Shown here: positions 1-8,840 of the stretch, piece by piece
Layout of the letters: each line of letters opens with the position of its first letter
Position numbering within the stretch: position 1 is the stretch's first letter
DNA from: an uncultured Campylobacter sp.
GTDB taxonomy: Bacteria; Campylobacterota; Campylobacteria; Campylobacterales; Campylobacteraceae
DNA: 29,694 nt
Assembly: GCF_937973075.1 (NCBI RefSeq)
Contig: NZ_CALBWL010000007.1
Coordinates: 1 to 29,694, forward strand
Direction: 5' to 3'
Position numbers and translations under genes: made by a program
Notes under the pieces: generated by a model
Seen by the model: only the letters and a program-made list of their open reading frames with translations
Databases searched by the model: none
Told to the model about the DNA's origin: nothing

Positions 1-3000
1 AGGTATTGCCCGCATTGCGGATAAGGTGATACTCTTTACCCTCTTCGATATTAAGTGAGCCATAGGTATCTTTATCTACGTCATACTCTTCGCCGTTTAG
101 TTTAAATTTAGCGTTATTGATATCAGTGTCGGCATTAGTAGTTAAATTTAAAGCAGCCTTATCGATAGCTCCGTTAGTAGCTGCGGTAACCCCGTCGAAG
201 TTAAGAGCATTGAAATTCTTAATATCGCCTGCGGTTTTTTGAGTGTGAGCGTTATTTACGTTTAGGGTGTTGCCACTATTATTGCCTCTTGCGTTAGATG
301 CATCGTCAGAGCCATTAATAGCATTTACTACGCTTCCTGCATTGAAATTTACTACGTTGTCGTAAACCCTACCGCTACCTTTAGAAGCACCGGCAAAAAT
401 CTCTTTAGTATCAGCACCGTTAATGTTTACGGTATTGTTAAATACGTCATCCGTACTGCCGCTTAGTGTCGCACCGCCGTAAACGGATTTAGTGCTTAGA
501 TCGCCTGCAGTAGATACGATATTTACGGTGTTGCCTTTATTATCAAATAGAGGTGTTCCGCCTTGATGCGCGTTATCAGCTTTATTCTTAGTTAGCTCGT
601 TGCTATCAAAGTCGTTGTCGTTCCAAGCATCGGTAATGGTGCCTTCTCTATAGATAAGCTCTTTATTGTTATTTTGCTTTCTAAAGGTCTCGCCGTCATA
701 TTGATAGTGAGCGTTGTCTATAATGTTATAGACTTGCTCTTTTTGAGTGGTTTTATCTTGGAAATTTATATCAGCGTTGCCTTTAATTAGGGTATAGTCC
801 TTATCTTTTTGAGCATTATTTATCTTAACGTCGGTACCGATTAGATTTGTAGGGGTATTGCCAGTTAGTTTAAGAGCCGGATCGCCGTTGTAACCATTAG
901 GCATATTGAAATTTAACTTGCCAACGCCCACGATATTTTTAGCTTCGATAGTGCCCGGTACTAAAGAGCCGTCAGTTTTACCTACGTTTACGGTATCGTC
1001 AGCATCTCCTTTGATAGTGCCGATATTTTTACCATCTACCAAAGTAACTTTAGATTTAACGCCGTTAGGGGTATTTGAAGTATCTATGTCAAGTCCTTCA
1101 AAATCTTTATTAGCTCCCGGAGTTTTTCCTACGTTAATATTAGCACCATTGCTTAGCTCCGGAGTATATTTAGCAATTTCTTCGTTATCAAATTTACCGT
1201 CGTTAGAAATATTTCTACCTGTAAGCTTTTTGCCTTGAACTAGGATAGATTGATTATCGGCACTTTGGATTAAGCCTTTAAGGTTAATCTCATAGCTACT
1301 CTTACCGGTAATAGTAAATTCATTATCCGTTTGCTTAGCCTTTTCGGTAAAATTCGTAAAGGTATTGCCCGCATTGCGGATAAGGTGATACTCTTTACCC
1401 TCTTCGATATTAAGCGAGCCGTAGGTATCTTTATTTACGTCGTACTCTTCGCCGCCAAGTTTAAACTTAGCGTTATTAATGTCCGTATCGGCATTAGTAG
1501 TTAAATTTAAAGCAGCGGTTGCAGCATTGCCGTTAGCATCCGAAATTCCGTCGAAGTTAAGAGCATTGAAATTCTTAATATCGCCTGCGGTTTTTTGGGT
1601 GGAAGCATTGTAGACGTTTAAGGTGTTATTTGTGCCGCTTGCACTGGATAGACCGTAGATAGTCTTACCGACTTTACCACCATAGAAATTTACGGTATTA
1701 CCGCTGCCGCTAGCAGCATCTGCTGCGTAGACGTTGCCAGTGACTTGCGTACCACTTAGATTTACTGTGCTGTTTGTCGCAGAGCCGCTAGCTTTTGAGC
1801 CGTATACATCGCCACCTACTCTACTGCCTTGTAGATTTACAATGTTTTTAACTGCATTGCCGTTAGCTGTCTGTGCGCCGTAGACATTGCCGTTAATGGT
1901 GGTATCATCAGTGGTTACCGTATTGTCGTGAACGTTTCCATTAGCGTTATAGCCCGCACCGATATTTCCGTTTACTACCGCACCTTTTGAAGTTTCTTCA
2001 AAGCTTAGATGGTTGTTGTAAACATCTTGGGTTCCACTATCACCATAGCCTGCATATATATCGCCAAATTCCGTTCCGCCTTTGATCGTAGTGTAGTTAT
2101 TGTGGATAGTATTAGGCGTATCAGTATCTTTGACGTCAGCTCTACCTGAGCTTATGTTTTTATTGCCCAGATTGCTTGCGCCCTCTTTTACGATTACGGT
2201 ATTATTTTTATTGCCGAATAGTTTATGAGCGCCTGCTTGAGCTGCATTGCTAGCTTGATTCTTAGTTAGCTCGTTGCTATCGAAGTCATTGTCGCTCCAA
2301 TTATCCGGAACAACGCCTTTTTTATAAACAAGCTCTTGATTGCCGTTTTCTCTTCTAAAAGTCTCGCCATCATATTGATAGTGATCTTTGTCTGTGATAG
2401 TATAGGTCTGGTCTTTTTGGACACTTCTATCGTTGAAATTTATAGTGCCGCCGTTAGTCTTTTTAACGAGTGTGTATGTGGTGCCGTCTTTGGCATTATT
2501 TACATTGACGTCAGTACCAGTTAAATCCGTAAGCCCGTTGTCGGTAAGTTTGATCGCAGGATTACCTCCATTATAGTTGTTAGGCAAATTGAAATTTATC
2601 TTTAGTTTGCCGGGGCCTGATTTTTCGATATTTTTTGCAGTTATATTGCCCGGCACTAGCGGATTGGCACCGTCTTTACCGACATTTATCTCGTCGTTGC
2701 CATCAGCTTTTATCGTGCCTATATTATTGCCACTTACTAAATTTATCTTAGCATTATTAGTGCCGGTCATATCGATATCTAGCCCGCCGAAATTCTCCGG
2801 TGCATTTGGATTCTCGCCTACGTTGATAGTAGGATTGCCCGCAGGACCGGAGTATTTACCAACCTCGCCGTTATCGAACGCTCCATCGATAGTGCGGTCG
2901 GTTTTCTTTTTACCTTGAATGACGATGGATTTTCCGTCATCATTTTTCATCAGACCTTTTAAATTCATCGAGTAGGTAGTGGCATTTTTGATCGTAAATA

Positions 3001-3270
3001 CGTTATCAGTGCGCTTAGTCGTTTGCGTTTCGTCAAAACCGATAAATCCGCTTTCATTATGGATCAGATAGCGCTTCTCGCCGTCGCCTATTGCATAAGT
3101 ATCTACATTATAATCAGTGCCATCTAATTGAAATTTAGCGTTATTTATATCGGTTTGAGCTCCACCCGTGATTTGAAGTGCGGCCTTGCTTGCATCGGAA
3201 TTCATATTTGATATGTTTTGGAAATTTAAAACATTAAATCTAGCGATATTACCCGCATGATTTGGATTGC
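1..3270 (-). repeat. Long imperfect in-gene module repeats of the adhesin (three copies, last partial)
   Basis: The left edge (AGGTATTGCCCGCATTGCGG) recurs at 1360, an offset of 1,359 bp or 453 codons. The GAGCATTGAAATTCTTAATA block at 205 recurs at 1561, an offset of 1,356 bp. A more diverged third copy of the same module lies about 1,670 bp further on, starting near 3268 and covering roughly 3268-2240. All offsets are multiples of three, so the frame is kept. Copies 2 and 3 are close at the nucleotide level, and copy 1 is recognisable mainly as protein. This looks like module duplication within one gene. Confidence 0.8.
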
Positions 3271-5161
3271 TAGCGTTTGAAGCATTTATCAAGGTGTTGC
3301 CGTTGCCGCTACCGGTGCCGTATAAGCCGTAAATCGTGCCGGTGACGGTGCTATCTGATAAATGTACCGTATTATTATCACTATTTGCCCCCACAGCCTC
3401 CGCGCCGAAAACATCTCCCGTTACGGTGGTATGACTCCATAAATTTACACGGTTACCCGATGCGGAGGCCGCTGCGTTACCGCCTTTGACTTGTTTACCA
3501 CCCTCTACTTTAGAATTTGACAAGGTTAAAACGTTTCCCGTAGCGTCGCCACTTGACGTAGTTCCACCCGAAACGTTATCATTAAAGATAATTCCCGTTG
3601 CGGAGAATTCATTGTTGCTGACGCCTGTCTCGCCGCGTCCACCTAGGGCAGGTCCATTTACCGCACTGCTTACCCCGTCGCCCGTTAGTTGCACGCGGTT
3701 ATTATTCGCTTGCCCACTACCGCTACCGATATGATTTGTTCCGCCGATTACTTGATAGACGCTTGTGCCCGTTAAATCCGCTATTACTGTGTTTTTAAAA
3801 GCAGTACCTTTATCGCTTCTTCCGCCGATGATGTCATGACTTACTTTCGCGCCTTGCTTGATCTCTACTTTGTTTTCTTCTACGTCGCTACTAACGCTAC
3901 TTCCGCCGATGACGTCGTGACCTACTTCGCCGCCGTCTAAGGTAACGTAGCTTTTTGAAATTTTACCGCTTTCGCTGAGTCCGCCGTGGACGCTACCACC
4001 TACCTTACCGCCGCTCATCAAGACATGACCTTCGGCTATATCTCCATTTACGTTGCGGAAGCCGTAAGCGCTACCGCCTATCTCGCCGCCGCTTATTTTG
4101 ACGTAATCATTCGTGCTAGTAGCGGTGTGATTGGTACCAGAACCTCCGCCGAAGCCTCCGTGAACGTCACCTATAACCTTTCCGCCGCTGATTTCAGAGT
4201 AATTGTCGTTAGAAACGGCTGCCATATATGAGCCCGTAGTAGATTGAACCTCTCCGTTTTGTAGCTTTACGTAGTTTTTGCTAGCCGTAGCTTTGCTTCC
4301 AATGGTAATGCCCTCTCTAGTAGCATTGGCGCCTGTTATATTTTGAAGCTTAGCGCCGGCGCTGTTTATGACGACATAATTCTCCTCTAATGTACTAACG
4401 AAATTTGGAGATACAGATACCGCGCCGTCTATTTCTTGACCGCTGTTTAAGACGATAGCACCCGTAATATTTACGCTATTACCTTTTGCAGAGCCACCTT
4501 CGTGTATGGTGGCCCCCTCTATCCTGTATTTATCTATTTGTGCTGCGCTTTTTATATTTACCGTATTATTTTCTGCGGAGTGACCATATCTAGCACGACC
4601 TCCCGACACTATAGCTTCGAAGCTCCCCACGGTGTTATTATCGCCGATTATATGGCTATTACCTTCGATATTTACTGTGTTGCCGACGGCATTTCCCGAT
4701 TGAGGTCTCTTTCCTGCCCAAGTGCCGTTGCCGCCGAGAACGACTCTATTAACGGTTGCATTTATTATGTTTACGGTATTGCCTGTTGCGCCTATACCTT
4801 CACCGCCTATTACGGTAGTAACGGTAGCGCGGTTTTGAACGGTGATCTGATTTCCATCGGCCGATGTCGTAGGCGTAATGCTAGGATGACCCATACCGCC
4901 GCCGTATATACTGTAGCCAGACATATCAGTACCTGAAGCATTTCCGGTGATAGTTACTATATGATTTTTGGAGCCGCCTCCGTTACCGGCACCTTCATAA
5001 CCACCCGAGTAATACCCGCCGCCTGGAGTATGCAAAACACCATCACTACCGCCGCCGGTTACTGTCGCTTTTGCATTGTCGGCTAAAGCTTGCACCGGCA
5101 TCAGTGCTAGCGTAGCAGCGATGCTCAGACCTGAGATAATCGGGATTTTGATCTCTTTCAT
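1..5161 (-). CDS. Giant secreted beta-helix repeat adhesin / autotransporter-like protein (5' part only, C-terminus outside window)
   Basis: An uninterrupted frame runs from ATG at 5161 to the left edge (about 1,720 codons, no stop). The start has an AAGGA box 7-8 bases upstream and a TATAAT at 5196-5201. The N-terminus is a signal peptide (MKEIKI..., hydrophobic core, ALA-DN cleavage after residue 27). Residues ~30-625 are Gly/Asn/Thr/Val-rich with ~25-35-residue repeats of the type N-x-V-x-I-x-G-G-x-V-x-G-x-V-x-G-G, typical of right-handed beta-helix passenger domains. Modules with conserved GDIKNFNALNF, YDGETFR and NDNDFDSNELTKN motifs begin near 3268, 1602 and 240, separated by more GG repeats. 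I infer a cell-surface or secreted adhesin. A C-terminal beta-barrel would confirm a type V autotransporter but lies outside the window. No catalytic motif was seen. Confidence 0.85.
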   Translation of the reverse strand, partial: MKEIKIPIISGLSIAATLALMPVQALADNAKATVTGGGSDGVLHTPGGGYYSGGYEGAGNGGGSKNHIVTITGNASGTDMSGYSIYGGGMGHPSITPTTSADGNQITVQNRATVTTVIGGEGIGATGNTVNIINATVNRVVLGGNGTWAGKRPQSGNAVGNTVNIEGNSHIIGDNNTVGSFEAIVSGGRARYGHSAENNTVNIKSAAQIDKYRIEGATIHEGGSAKGNSVNITGAIVLNSGQEIDGAVSVSPNFVSTLEENYVVINSAGAKLQNITGANATREGITIGSKATASKNYVKLQNGEVQSTTGSYMAAVSNDNYSEISGGKVIGDVHGGFGGGSGTNHTATSTNDYVKISGGEIGGSAYGFRNVNGDIAEGHVLMSGGKVGGSVHGGLSESGKISKSYVTLDGGEVGHDVIGGSSVSSDVEENKVEIKQGAKVSHDIIGGRSDKGTAFKNTVIADLTGTSVYQVIGGTNHIGSGSGQANNNRVQLTGDGVSSAVNGPALGGRGETGVSNNEFSATGIIFNDNVSGGTTSSGDATGNVLTLSNSKVEGGKQVKGGNAAASASGNRVNLWSHTTVTGDVFGAEAVGANSDNNTVHLSDSTVTGTIYGLYGTGSGNGNTLINASNASNPNHAGNIARFNVLNFQNISNMNSDASKAALQITGGAQTDINNAKFQLDGTDYNVDTYAIGDGEKRYLIHNESGFIGFDETQTTKRTDNVFTIKNATTYSMNLKGLMKNDDGKSIVIQGKKKTDRTIDGAFDNGEVGKYSGPAGNPTINVGENPNAPENFGGLDIDMTGTNNAKINLVSGNNIGTIKADGNDEINVGKDGANPLVPGNITAKNIEKSGPGKLKINFNLPNNYNGGNPAIKLTDNGLTDLTGTDVNVNNAKDGTTYTLVKKTNGGTINFNDRSVQKDQTYTITDKDHYQYDGETFRRENGNQELVYKKGVVPDNWSDNDFDSNELTKNQASNAAQAGAHKLFGNKNNTVIVKEGASNLGNKNISSGRADVKDTDTPNTIHNNYTTIKGGTEFGDIYAGYGDSGTQDVYNNHLSFEETSKGAVVNGNIGAGYNANGNVHDNTVTTDDTTINGNVYGAQTANGNAVKNIVNLQGSRVGGDVYGSKASGSATNSTVNLSGTQVTGNVYAADAASGSGNTVNFYGGKVGKTIYGLSSASGTNNTLNVYNASTQKTAGDIKNFNALNFDGISDANGNAATAALNLTTNADTDINNAKFKLGGEEYDVNKDTYGSLNIEEGKEYHLIRNAGNTFTNFTEKAKQTDNEFTITGKSSYEINLKGLIQSADNQSILVQGKKLTGRNISNDGKFDNEEIAKYTPELSNGANINVGKTPGANKDFEGLDIDTSNTPNGVKSKVTLVDGKNIGTIKGDADDTVNVGKTDGSLVPGTIEAKNIVGVGKLNFNMPNGYNGDPALKLTGNTPTNLIGTDVKINNAQKDKDYTLIKGNADINFQDKTTQKEQVYNIIDNAHYQYDGETFRKQNNNKELIYREGTITDAWNDNDFDSNELTKNKADNAHQGGTPLFDNKGNTVNIVSTAGDLSTKSVYGGATLSGSTDDVFNNTVNINGADTKEIFAGASKGSGRVYDNVVNFNAGSVVNAINGSDDASNARGNNSGNTLNVNNAHTQKTAGDIKNFNALNFDGVTAATNGAIDKAALNLTTNADTDINNAKFKLNGEEYDVDKDTYGSLNIEEGKEYHLIRNAGNT

Positions 5162-5195
5162 AGTTGTAATCCTTCGTAAAAAATAAAAACTATCC

Positions 5196-5201
5196 ATTAT
5201 A
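5196..5201 (-). promoter_or_regulatory. Probable -10 box of the adhesin gene
   Basis: On the minus strand the sequence reads TATAAT, 34 bases upstream of the ATG at 5161, in an AT-rich leader. Campylobacter sigma-70 promoters typically have a good -10 box and a poor -35, which fits here. The AAGGA ribosome binding site lies at about 5170-5174. Confidence 0.5.
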
Positions 5202-5791
5202 CTATAAAAATACCTATTTACAATAAATTTAATAAAATTTCTAACGAAAGGTAGCTTAACGCGAAAAAATGGGTATCGCGATGTAACGTTTTCGATAATA
5301 AAGTAAAATTTCAGCTTATTTTTGTTATCGAAGCTTAAACGAAAAATTACGATTACAAAATGATGGAATTTTAAAATTCCGACCTTAAAATTTAGCCAGC
5401 GGAATTCCCAAGAAGCGTCGCTGCGAGAAAAGTATTAGAATTAAGAGGCAGTAGTTTCTGATATCAAGAAATGGGGTAGGGCACAAATTTTCTAAAATTT
5501 GAATTTGTGGAATTTAAAGCGAAGTAATATACAAGAGGAATTAAAATTTGAAGTAATTCTAGGTTAGAAGCACATACTTCTGCGGTATGTTGTTAACAAA
5601 GAGATTAAAATTTTAAAGCAAGTTCCAGGCGAGGCGATAAAAACGATAAAGTAGCGGCGCGGAGAGTTAAATTTTAAAAATTATAAGTGAAAACAAAAGC
5701 AAAAAATTAAAATTCTAAGAATTTCAAGCGAAATTTGGGCTTTCAACGGTATTTGAAATGGCAAAGGGCTTTCGGAGCTGTTTAAAATAAC

Positions 5792-5833
5792 AAAGGGCTT
5801 CCGGCAGCTTTTAATGCCTGCCGGAAGCCCTTT
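5792..5833 (-). terminator. Perfect 16-bp hairpin, probable terminator of htrA
   Basis: The arms AAAGGGCTTCCGGCAG (5792-5807) and CTGCCGGAAGCCCTTT (5818-5833) are perfectly complementary around a 10-base loop. Read on the minus strand the stem is followed by TTTGTTATTTT, and on the plus strand by TTTTTAT (using part of the stem), so it can work in both directions. It lies ~180 bases downstream of the htrA stop, which ends minus-strand transcription before the adhesin gene. A partial copy of one arm (CAAAGGGCTT) occurs just upstream, near 5763. Confidence 0.75.
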
Positions 5834-6011
5834 TTATAGTTTATGTATCTTTTGCGCTTGAAAGCTCGAAATTCCGCTTTCCAGAAAGCACAAAATCCCA
5901 AAAACTTCTGCTAGCTTATTCGCAAGCTCCGCTAATGCTTTGAGCTGGGCTTGCCGCGGTTAAATTTTAACGCTTGCGCGTTTCTCGCAGCTAAAGCCTG
6001 ACGAATCTGGA

Positions 6012-7433
6012 TTAGCGGATTACAAGACCTTGCGGAATCCCGCGTCTGATGACCCAGACTAGGGTCTTTTTGCCCTTGTAATCTTTGATATACCGATCGA
6101 AATCGTCTGAGCTTTTGACATCGTTTTGACCGACTTGGATGATCACGTCGCCTACCTCAAAGCCGTAATCATCGGCTTTTGAGCCATCTTTGACACTTAA
6201 GACGAGGGCACCCGAGACATCGTCGTCGAGGTTATATTTGCGGCGTAAGCTATCATTCAACGTCCTTAGCTTTAGCCCCTCTATCGCGCTTTTTGAGTCC
6301 TCGCCGGCTGAGCCTAAGGTGGTGGAGTCGGATTTCATCGCGTCTAGCTTGATAGTCGTACTCTTACTTTTGCCGTCGCGCTCAAATTCTACATCCACTG
6401 AGCTTCCTGGAGCCATTGAGCCGATTAAATTTTTTAGCTCGTTGGCGTTTTTGATAGACTTGCCATTTATTTTGGTAATCAAATCGCCGCGCTTGATGCC
6501 TGCTTTATCGGCAGGCATATCCTTTTCTACGCTGGAGATTAGCGCGCCCTCTTTACTTTCATAGAGCTCTTTTTGATCTTTAGACATATCTGAGATCGTA
6601 ACGCCTATAAAGCCACGCTCGATCTTGCCGTTTGTGATGAGCTTTTCAGCGATCTCTTTTACCATATTTGAAGGGATCGCAAAGCCTACGCCGTTATTTC
6701 CGCCACCGCGACTTAAAATAGCGGAATTTATTCCCAAAAGTGCGCCGCGGCTATCCACTAGTGCACCGCCTGAGTTGCCCGGGTTGATCGAAGCGTCGGT
6801 TTGGATAAAATTTTCGTATTGATTTAGCCCGATATTGTTTTTATTTAGCGCTGAGATTATGCCTTGAGTGATGGTGCCGCCCACGCCGAAAGGATTTCCG
6901 ATAGCAAAGACGATATCGCCCTCCATAGCCTTGGACGAGTCGGCAAATTTAACCGCAGAGAGATTTTTTTCGTCGATTTTAATAATTGCAAGGTCGGTTT
7001 TAGGGTCGGTGCCGATCACCTTGGCTTTATATTCCTTATCGCCTTCTAATAGCGTAACTACGATTTCGTCGGCATTTTCTATTACGTGATTATTTGTGAC
7101 AATATAGCCGTCTTCGGAGATGATGACACCAGAGCCTAGCGAGCTTCCCTCGCGCTCCTGCTGCTGCGGAATATCAAAGTCGAAAAATTGCTTAAAAAAC
7201 GGATCGTCAAACATCTGTGACATCGGGCTATTGCCTGCTTTAATCTTGGTTTTAGTTGCGATATTGACGACGGATTTTTTTACGTCCGCAAGTGAGCTAT
7301 GATACGAAAGCACCACGTCTTGATTAAAGCCCGGATTTACGCGTTCATAATTGCTTGGAGCTTCTTTGATGTCGATACTGGCGCCAAAAAGCGCACCTGC
7401 TAAAGCTATCGATATGATGATCGATTTTTTCAT
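6012..7433 (-). CDS. htrA: Periplasmic serine protease/chaperone HtrA (DegP/DegQ family)
   Basis: A 473-residue protein, the usual length for the family. It has an N-terminal signal peptide (MKKSIIISIALAGALFGAS). The trypsin-like domain carries the triad His116 (TNNHV), Asp147 (TDLAI) and Ser221 (GNSGG). Two PDZ domains follow, roughly residues 265-360 (GFIGV onwards) and 385-473. HtrA degrades and refolds misfolded periplasmic proteins; in campylobacters it is also secreted and cleaves host E-cadherin. The start is preceded by AAAGGAAG, and a TATAAT lies 36 bases upstream. The gene is divergent from cbpA-hspR, the arrangement known in C. jejuni, so the shared 168-bp spacer may co-regulate both. 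Confidence 0.96.
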   Translation of the reverse strand: MKKSIIISIALAGALFGASIDIKEAPSNYERVNPGFNQDVVLSYHSSLADVKKSVVNIATKTKIKAGNSPMSQMFDDPFFKQFFDFDIPQQQEREGSSLGSGVIISEDGYIVTNNHVIENADEIVVTLLEGDKEYKAKVIGTDPKTDLAIIKIDEKNLSAVKFADSSKAMEGDIVFAIGNPFGVGGTITQGIISALNKNNIGLNQYENFIQTDASINPGNSGGALVDSRGALLGINSAILSRGGGNNGVGFAIPSNMVKEIAEKLITNGKIERGFIGVTISDMSKDQKELYESKEGALISSVEKDMPADKAGIKRGDLITKINGKSIKNANELKNLIGSMAPGSSVDVEFERDGKSKSTTIKLDAMKSDSTTLGSAGEDSKSAIEGLKLRTLNDSLRRKYNLDDDVSGALVLSVKDGSKADDYGFEVGDVIIQVGQNDVKSSDDFDRYIKDYKGKKTLVWVIRRGIPQGLVIR

Positions 7434-7468
7434 TTTTGCTTCCTTTGTGATAATGAAATTTTGGCGGA

Positions 7469-7474
7469 ATTATA
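7469..7474 (-). promoter_or_regulatory. Probable -10 box of htrA
   Basis: TATAAT on the minus strand, 35 bases upstream of the htrA ATG, with an AT-rich upstream stretch and no clear -35 box, as is usual for Campylobacter sigma-70 promoters. Confidence 0.5.
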
Positions 7475-7535
7475 AATTTTGTCCGCTAATATATTCTTAA
7501 CGCAAAATTAAAATTTATAAATAGAATTTAGCAAA

Positions 7536-7556
7536 CTTGATTGACACTCACTAAAG
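7536..7556. promoter_or_regulatory. HAIR-like HspR operator overlapping the cbpA -35 box
   Basis: The sequence is CTTGATT - 7 bases - ACTAAAG. The published HspR recognition element HAIR is CTTGAGT-N7-ACTCAAG, so each half-site matches 6 of 7 positions with the correct spacing. It overlaps the TTGACA -35 box at 7541-7546 and sits directly upstream of the operon encoding HspR, which suggests autorepression. The similarity is seen in the sequence. Binding is inference. Confidence 0.65.
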
Positions 7557-7570
7557 TTTTATGATATAAT
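7541..7570 (+). promoter_or_regulatory. Sigma-70 promoter of cbpA-hspR
   Basis: A consensus TTGACA (7541-7546) and TATAAT (7565-7570) are separated by 18 bases. This is unusually complete for a Campylobacter promoter. Transcription would begin near 7577, and the cbpA ATG at 7602 has an AAGGA box at 7592-7596. The -35 box is covered by the HAIR-like operator. Confidence 0.75.
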
Positions 7571-7601
7571 CTACATAAAATTTAAAATTTTAAGGATTAA
7601 A

Positions 7602-8516
7602 ATGGCAAGTACAAGCAGTTTATACGAAACCTTAGGCGTGGATAAATCAGCAAGCGCCGAAGAGATTAAAAAAGCTTACCGCAGGCTAGCTCGCAAGTAT
7701 CACCCCGATATCAATAAAGAACCAGGAGCTGAGGATAAATTTAAAGAGATCAACGCTGCGTATGAAATTTTAAGCGACGAGAAAAAGCGCGCGCAGTACG
7801 ACCGCCACGGCGACGAGATGTTCGGTGGGCAGAATTTTCACGATTTCGCGCAGGGCTCGGCGAACATGGGCGATCTAAACGACATCCTAAACAGCATTTT
7901 CGGCGGCTCCTTCGGCGCAAAAAGCGCAGGCTCGCGCGGTGGATTTAGTTTCAGCTCTTTCGGTGGCGGCGAAGGTTTTAGTGGCTTTAGCGGCAGTAGT
8001 TTCGGTGGCGGCTTTGGCGGCACACAGAGCCTAGATACGCACAGCTCGATTGAAATTCCTTTTGAAACCGCGATACAAGGCGGCGAGATGAGCGTGCGCG
8101 TGGGCGGCGAGACGGTTAAATTTAAAGTACCCGCGGGCATCAATGCAGGCGAAAAGCTACGCATCAGGGGTAAAGGACAAAAATCAGGCGCTCAAAGCGG
8201 CGATCTAATTTTAGAGATAAAAATCGCGCCAAGCGCCGAGTACAGCCGCGAAGGCGACGATCTTTTCAAAAAGATAGATATTCCTTTGAAAACGGCGTTG
8301 TTCGGCGGAAAAGTAGAAATTTCGACGCCAAGTAAAAGCGCAACGATAAAGATCGCAAAAAATACCAAAAACGGGCAGAAATACCGCTTAAAAGGCTACG
8401 GCGTGCAAAACCGCAAGAGTAAAATTTTAGGCGATCTATACGCGGTGGTAAATGTCGTCCTGCCTGACGTTGATTCGCTGGATGAGGACGTCAAAGCCGC
8501 GCTGCAAAAGCTATAA
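7602..8516 (+). CDS. cbpA: DnaJ-like co-chaperone CbpA
   Basis: A 304-residue J-domain protein. The J domain occupies residues ~6-72 with the HPD motif at 34-36 (YHPD), which stimulates the ATPase of DnaK. A Gly/Phe-rich linker (~76-140) follows, then the two C-terminal substrate-binding beta domains, ending in a short C-tail. There is no CxxCxGxG zinc finger, so this is the CbpA class rather than full DnaJ. It is the first gene of a two-gene operon with hspR (12 bases apart), the order seen in Campylobacter and Helicobacter. It is probably heat-induced through release of HspR from the operator just upstream. Confidence 0.93.
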   Translation: MASTSSLYETLGVDKSASAEEIKKAYRRLARKYHPDINKEPGAEDKFKEINAAYEILSDEKKRAQYDRHGDEMFGGQNFHDFAQGSANMGDLNDILNSIFGGSFGAKSAGSRGGFSFSSFGGGEGFSGFSGSSFGGGFGGTQSLDTHSSIEIPFETAIQGGEMSVRVGGETVKFKVPAGINAGEKLRIRGKGQKSGAQSGDLILEIKIAPSAEYSREGDDLFKKIDIPLKTALFGGKVEISTPSKSATIKIAKNTKNGQKYRLKGYGVQNRKSKILGDLYAVVNVVLPDVDSLDEDVKAALQKL

Positions 8517-8528
8517 GGAGGCATCAAA

Positions 8529-8840
8529 ATGCATGATTACGATGAGCCGGTTTATCTCATATCGATAGTCTCGAAGGTCTTGGATATTCATCCTCAAACA
8601 ATACGGCAATACGAGCGCGAAGGGCTCGTGAGCCCGGGTCGCACCGAGGGCAATATGCGACTATATTCGGCGCACGATATGGACCGCATACGCATGATTT
8701 TAAATCTTACAAAGGAGCTTGGCGTCAATCTTGCGGGCGTGGACGTGATCTTTCACTTGCAAGAAAGGATCGCTGAGTATGAGCGCGAGATCGAGGAGCT
8801 GCGGGCTAGAATTTTAGAACTCGGCGGAGAGACAGACTAG
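8529..8840 (+). CDS. hspR: Heat shock repressor HspR (MerR family)
   Basis: A 103-residue protein with a MerR-type winged helix-turn-helix at ~9-75 (YLISIVSKVL...HPQTIRQYEREGL...RLYS) and a C-terminal coiled coil (~76-99) for dimerisation. HspR represses chaperone operons (cbpA-hspR, and in relatives groESL and hrcA-grpE-dnaK) by binding HAIR elements, with DnaK as sensor or co-repressor. A TAAGGAGG ribosome site lies between the two genes (8514-8521). Its position directly behind cbpA and the HAIR-like site at 7536-7556 support the assignment. Confidence 0.93.
   Translation: MHDYDEPVYLISIVSKVLDIHPQTIRQYEREGLVSPGRTEGNMRLYSAHDMDRIRMILNLTKELGVNLAGVDVIFHLQERIAEYEREIEELRARILELGGETD

Larger units (their letters stand above)
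5162..6011. other. Non-coding interval between htrA and the adhesin gene
   Basis: About 850 bases without a supportable gene in any frame. It holds the adhesin promoter and leader at its left end and a strong hairpin at 5792-5833. The rest is AT-rich with many TTAAAATTT-type words typical of this genome. I saw no tRNA, rRNA or protein remnant. Confidence 0.6.

Noticed and set aside
906..4936. Several plus-strand open frames of 60-144 residues inside the adhesin gene
   Set aside because: They are complementary to the repeat-rich minus-strand coding frame, consist of odd Pro/Ser/Leu-rich sequence, and lack ribosome sites. They are shadows of the adhesin.
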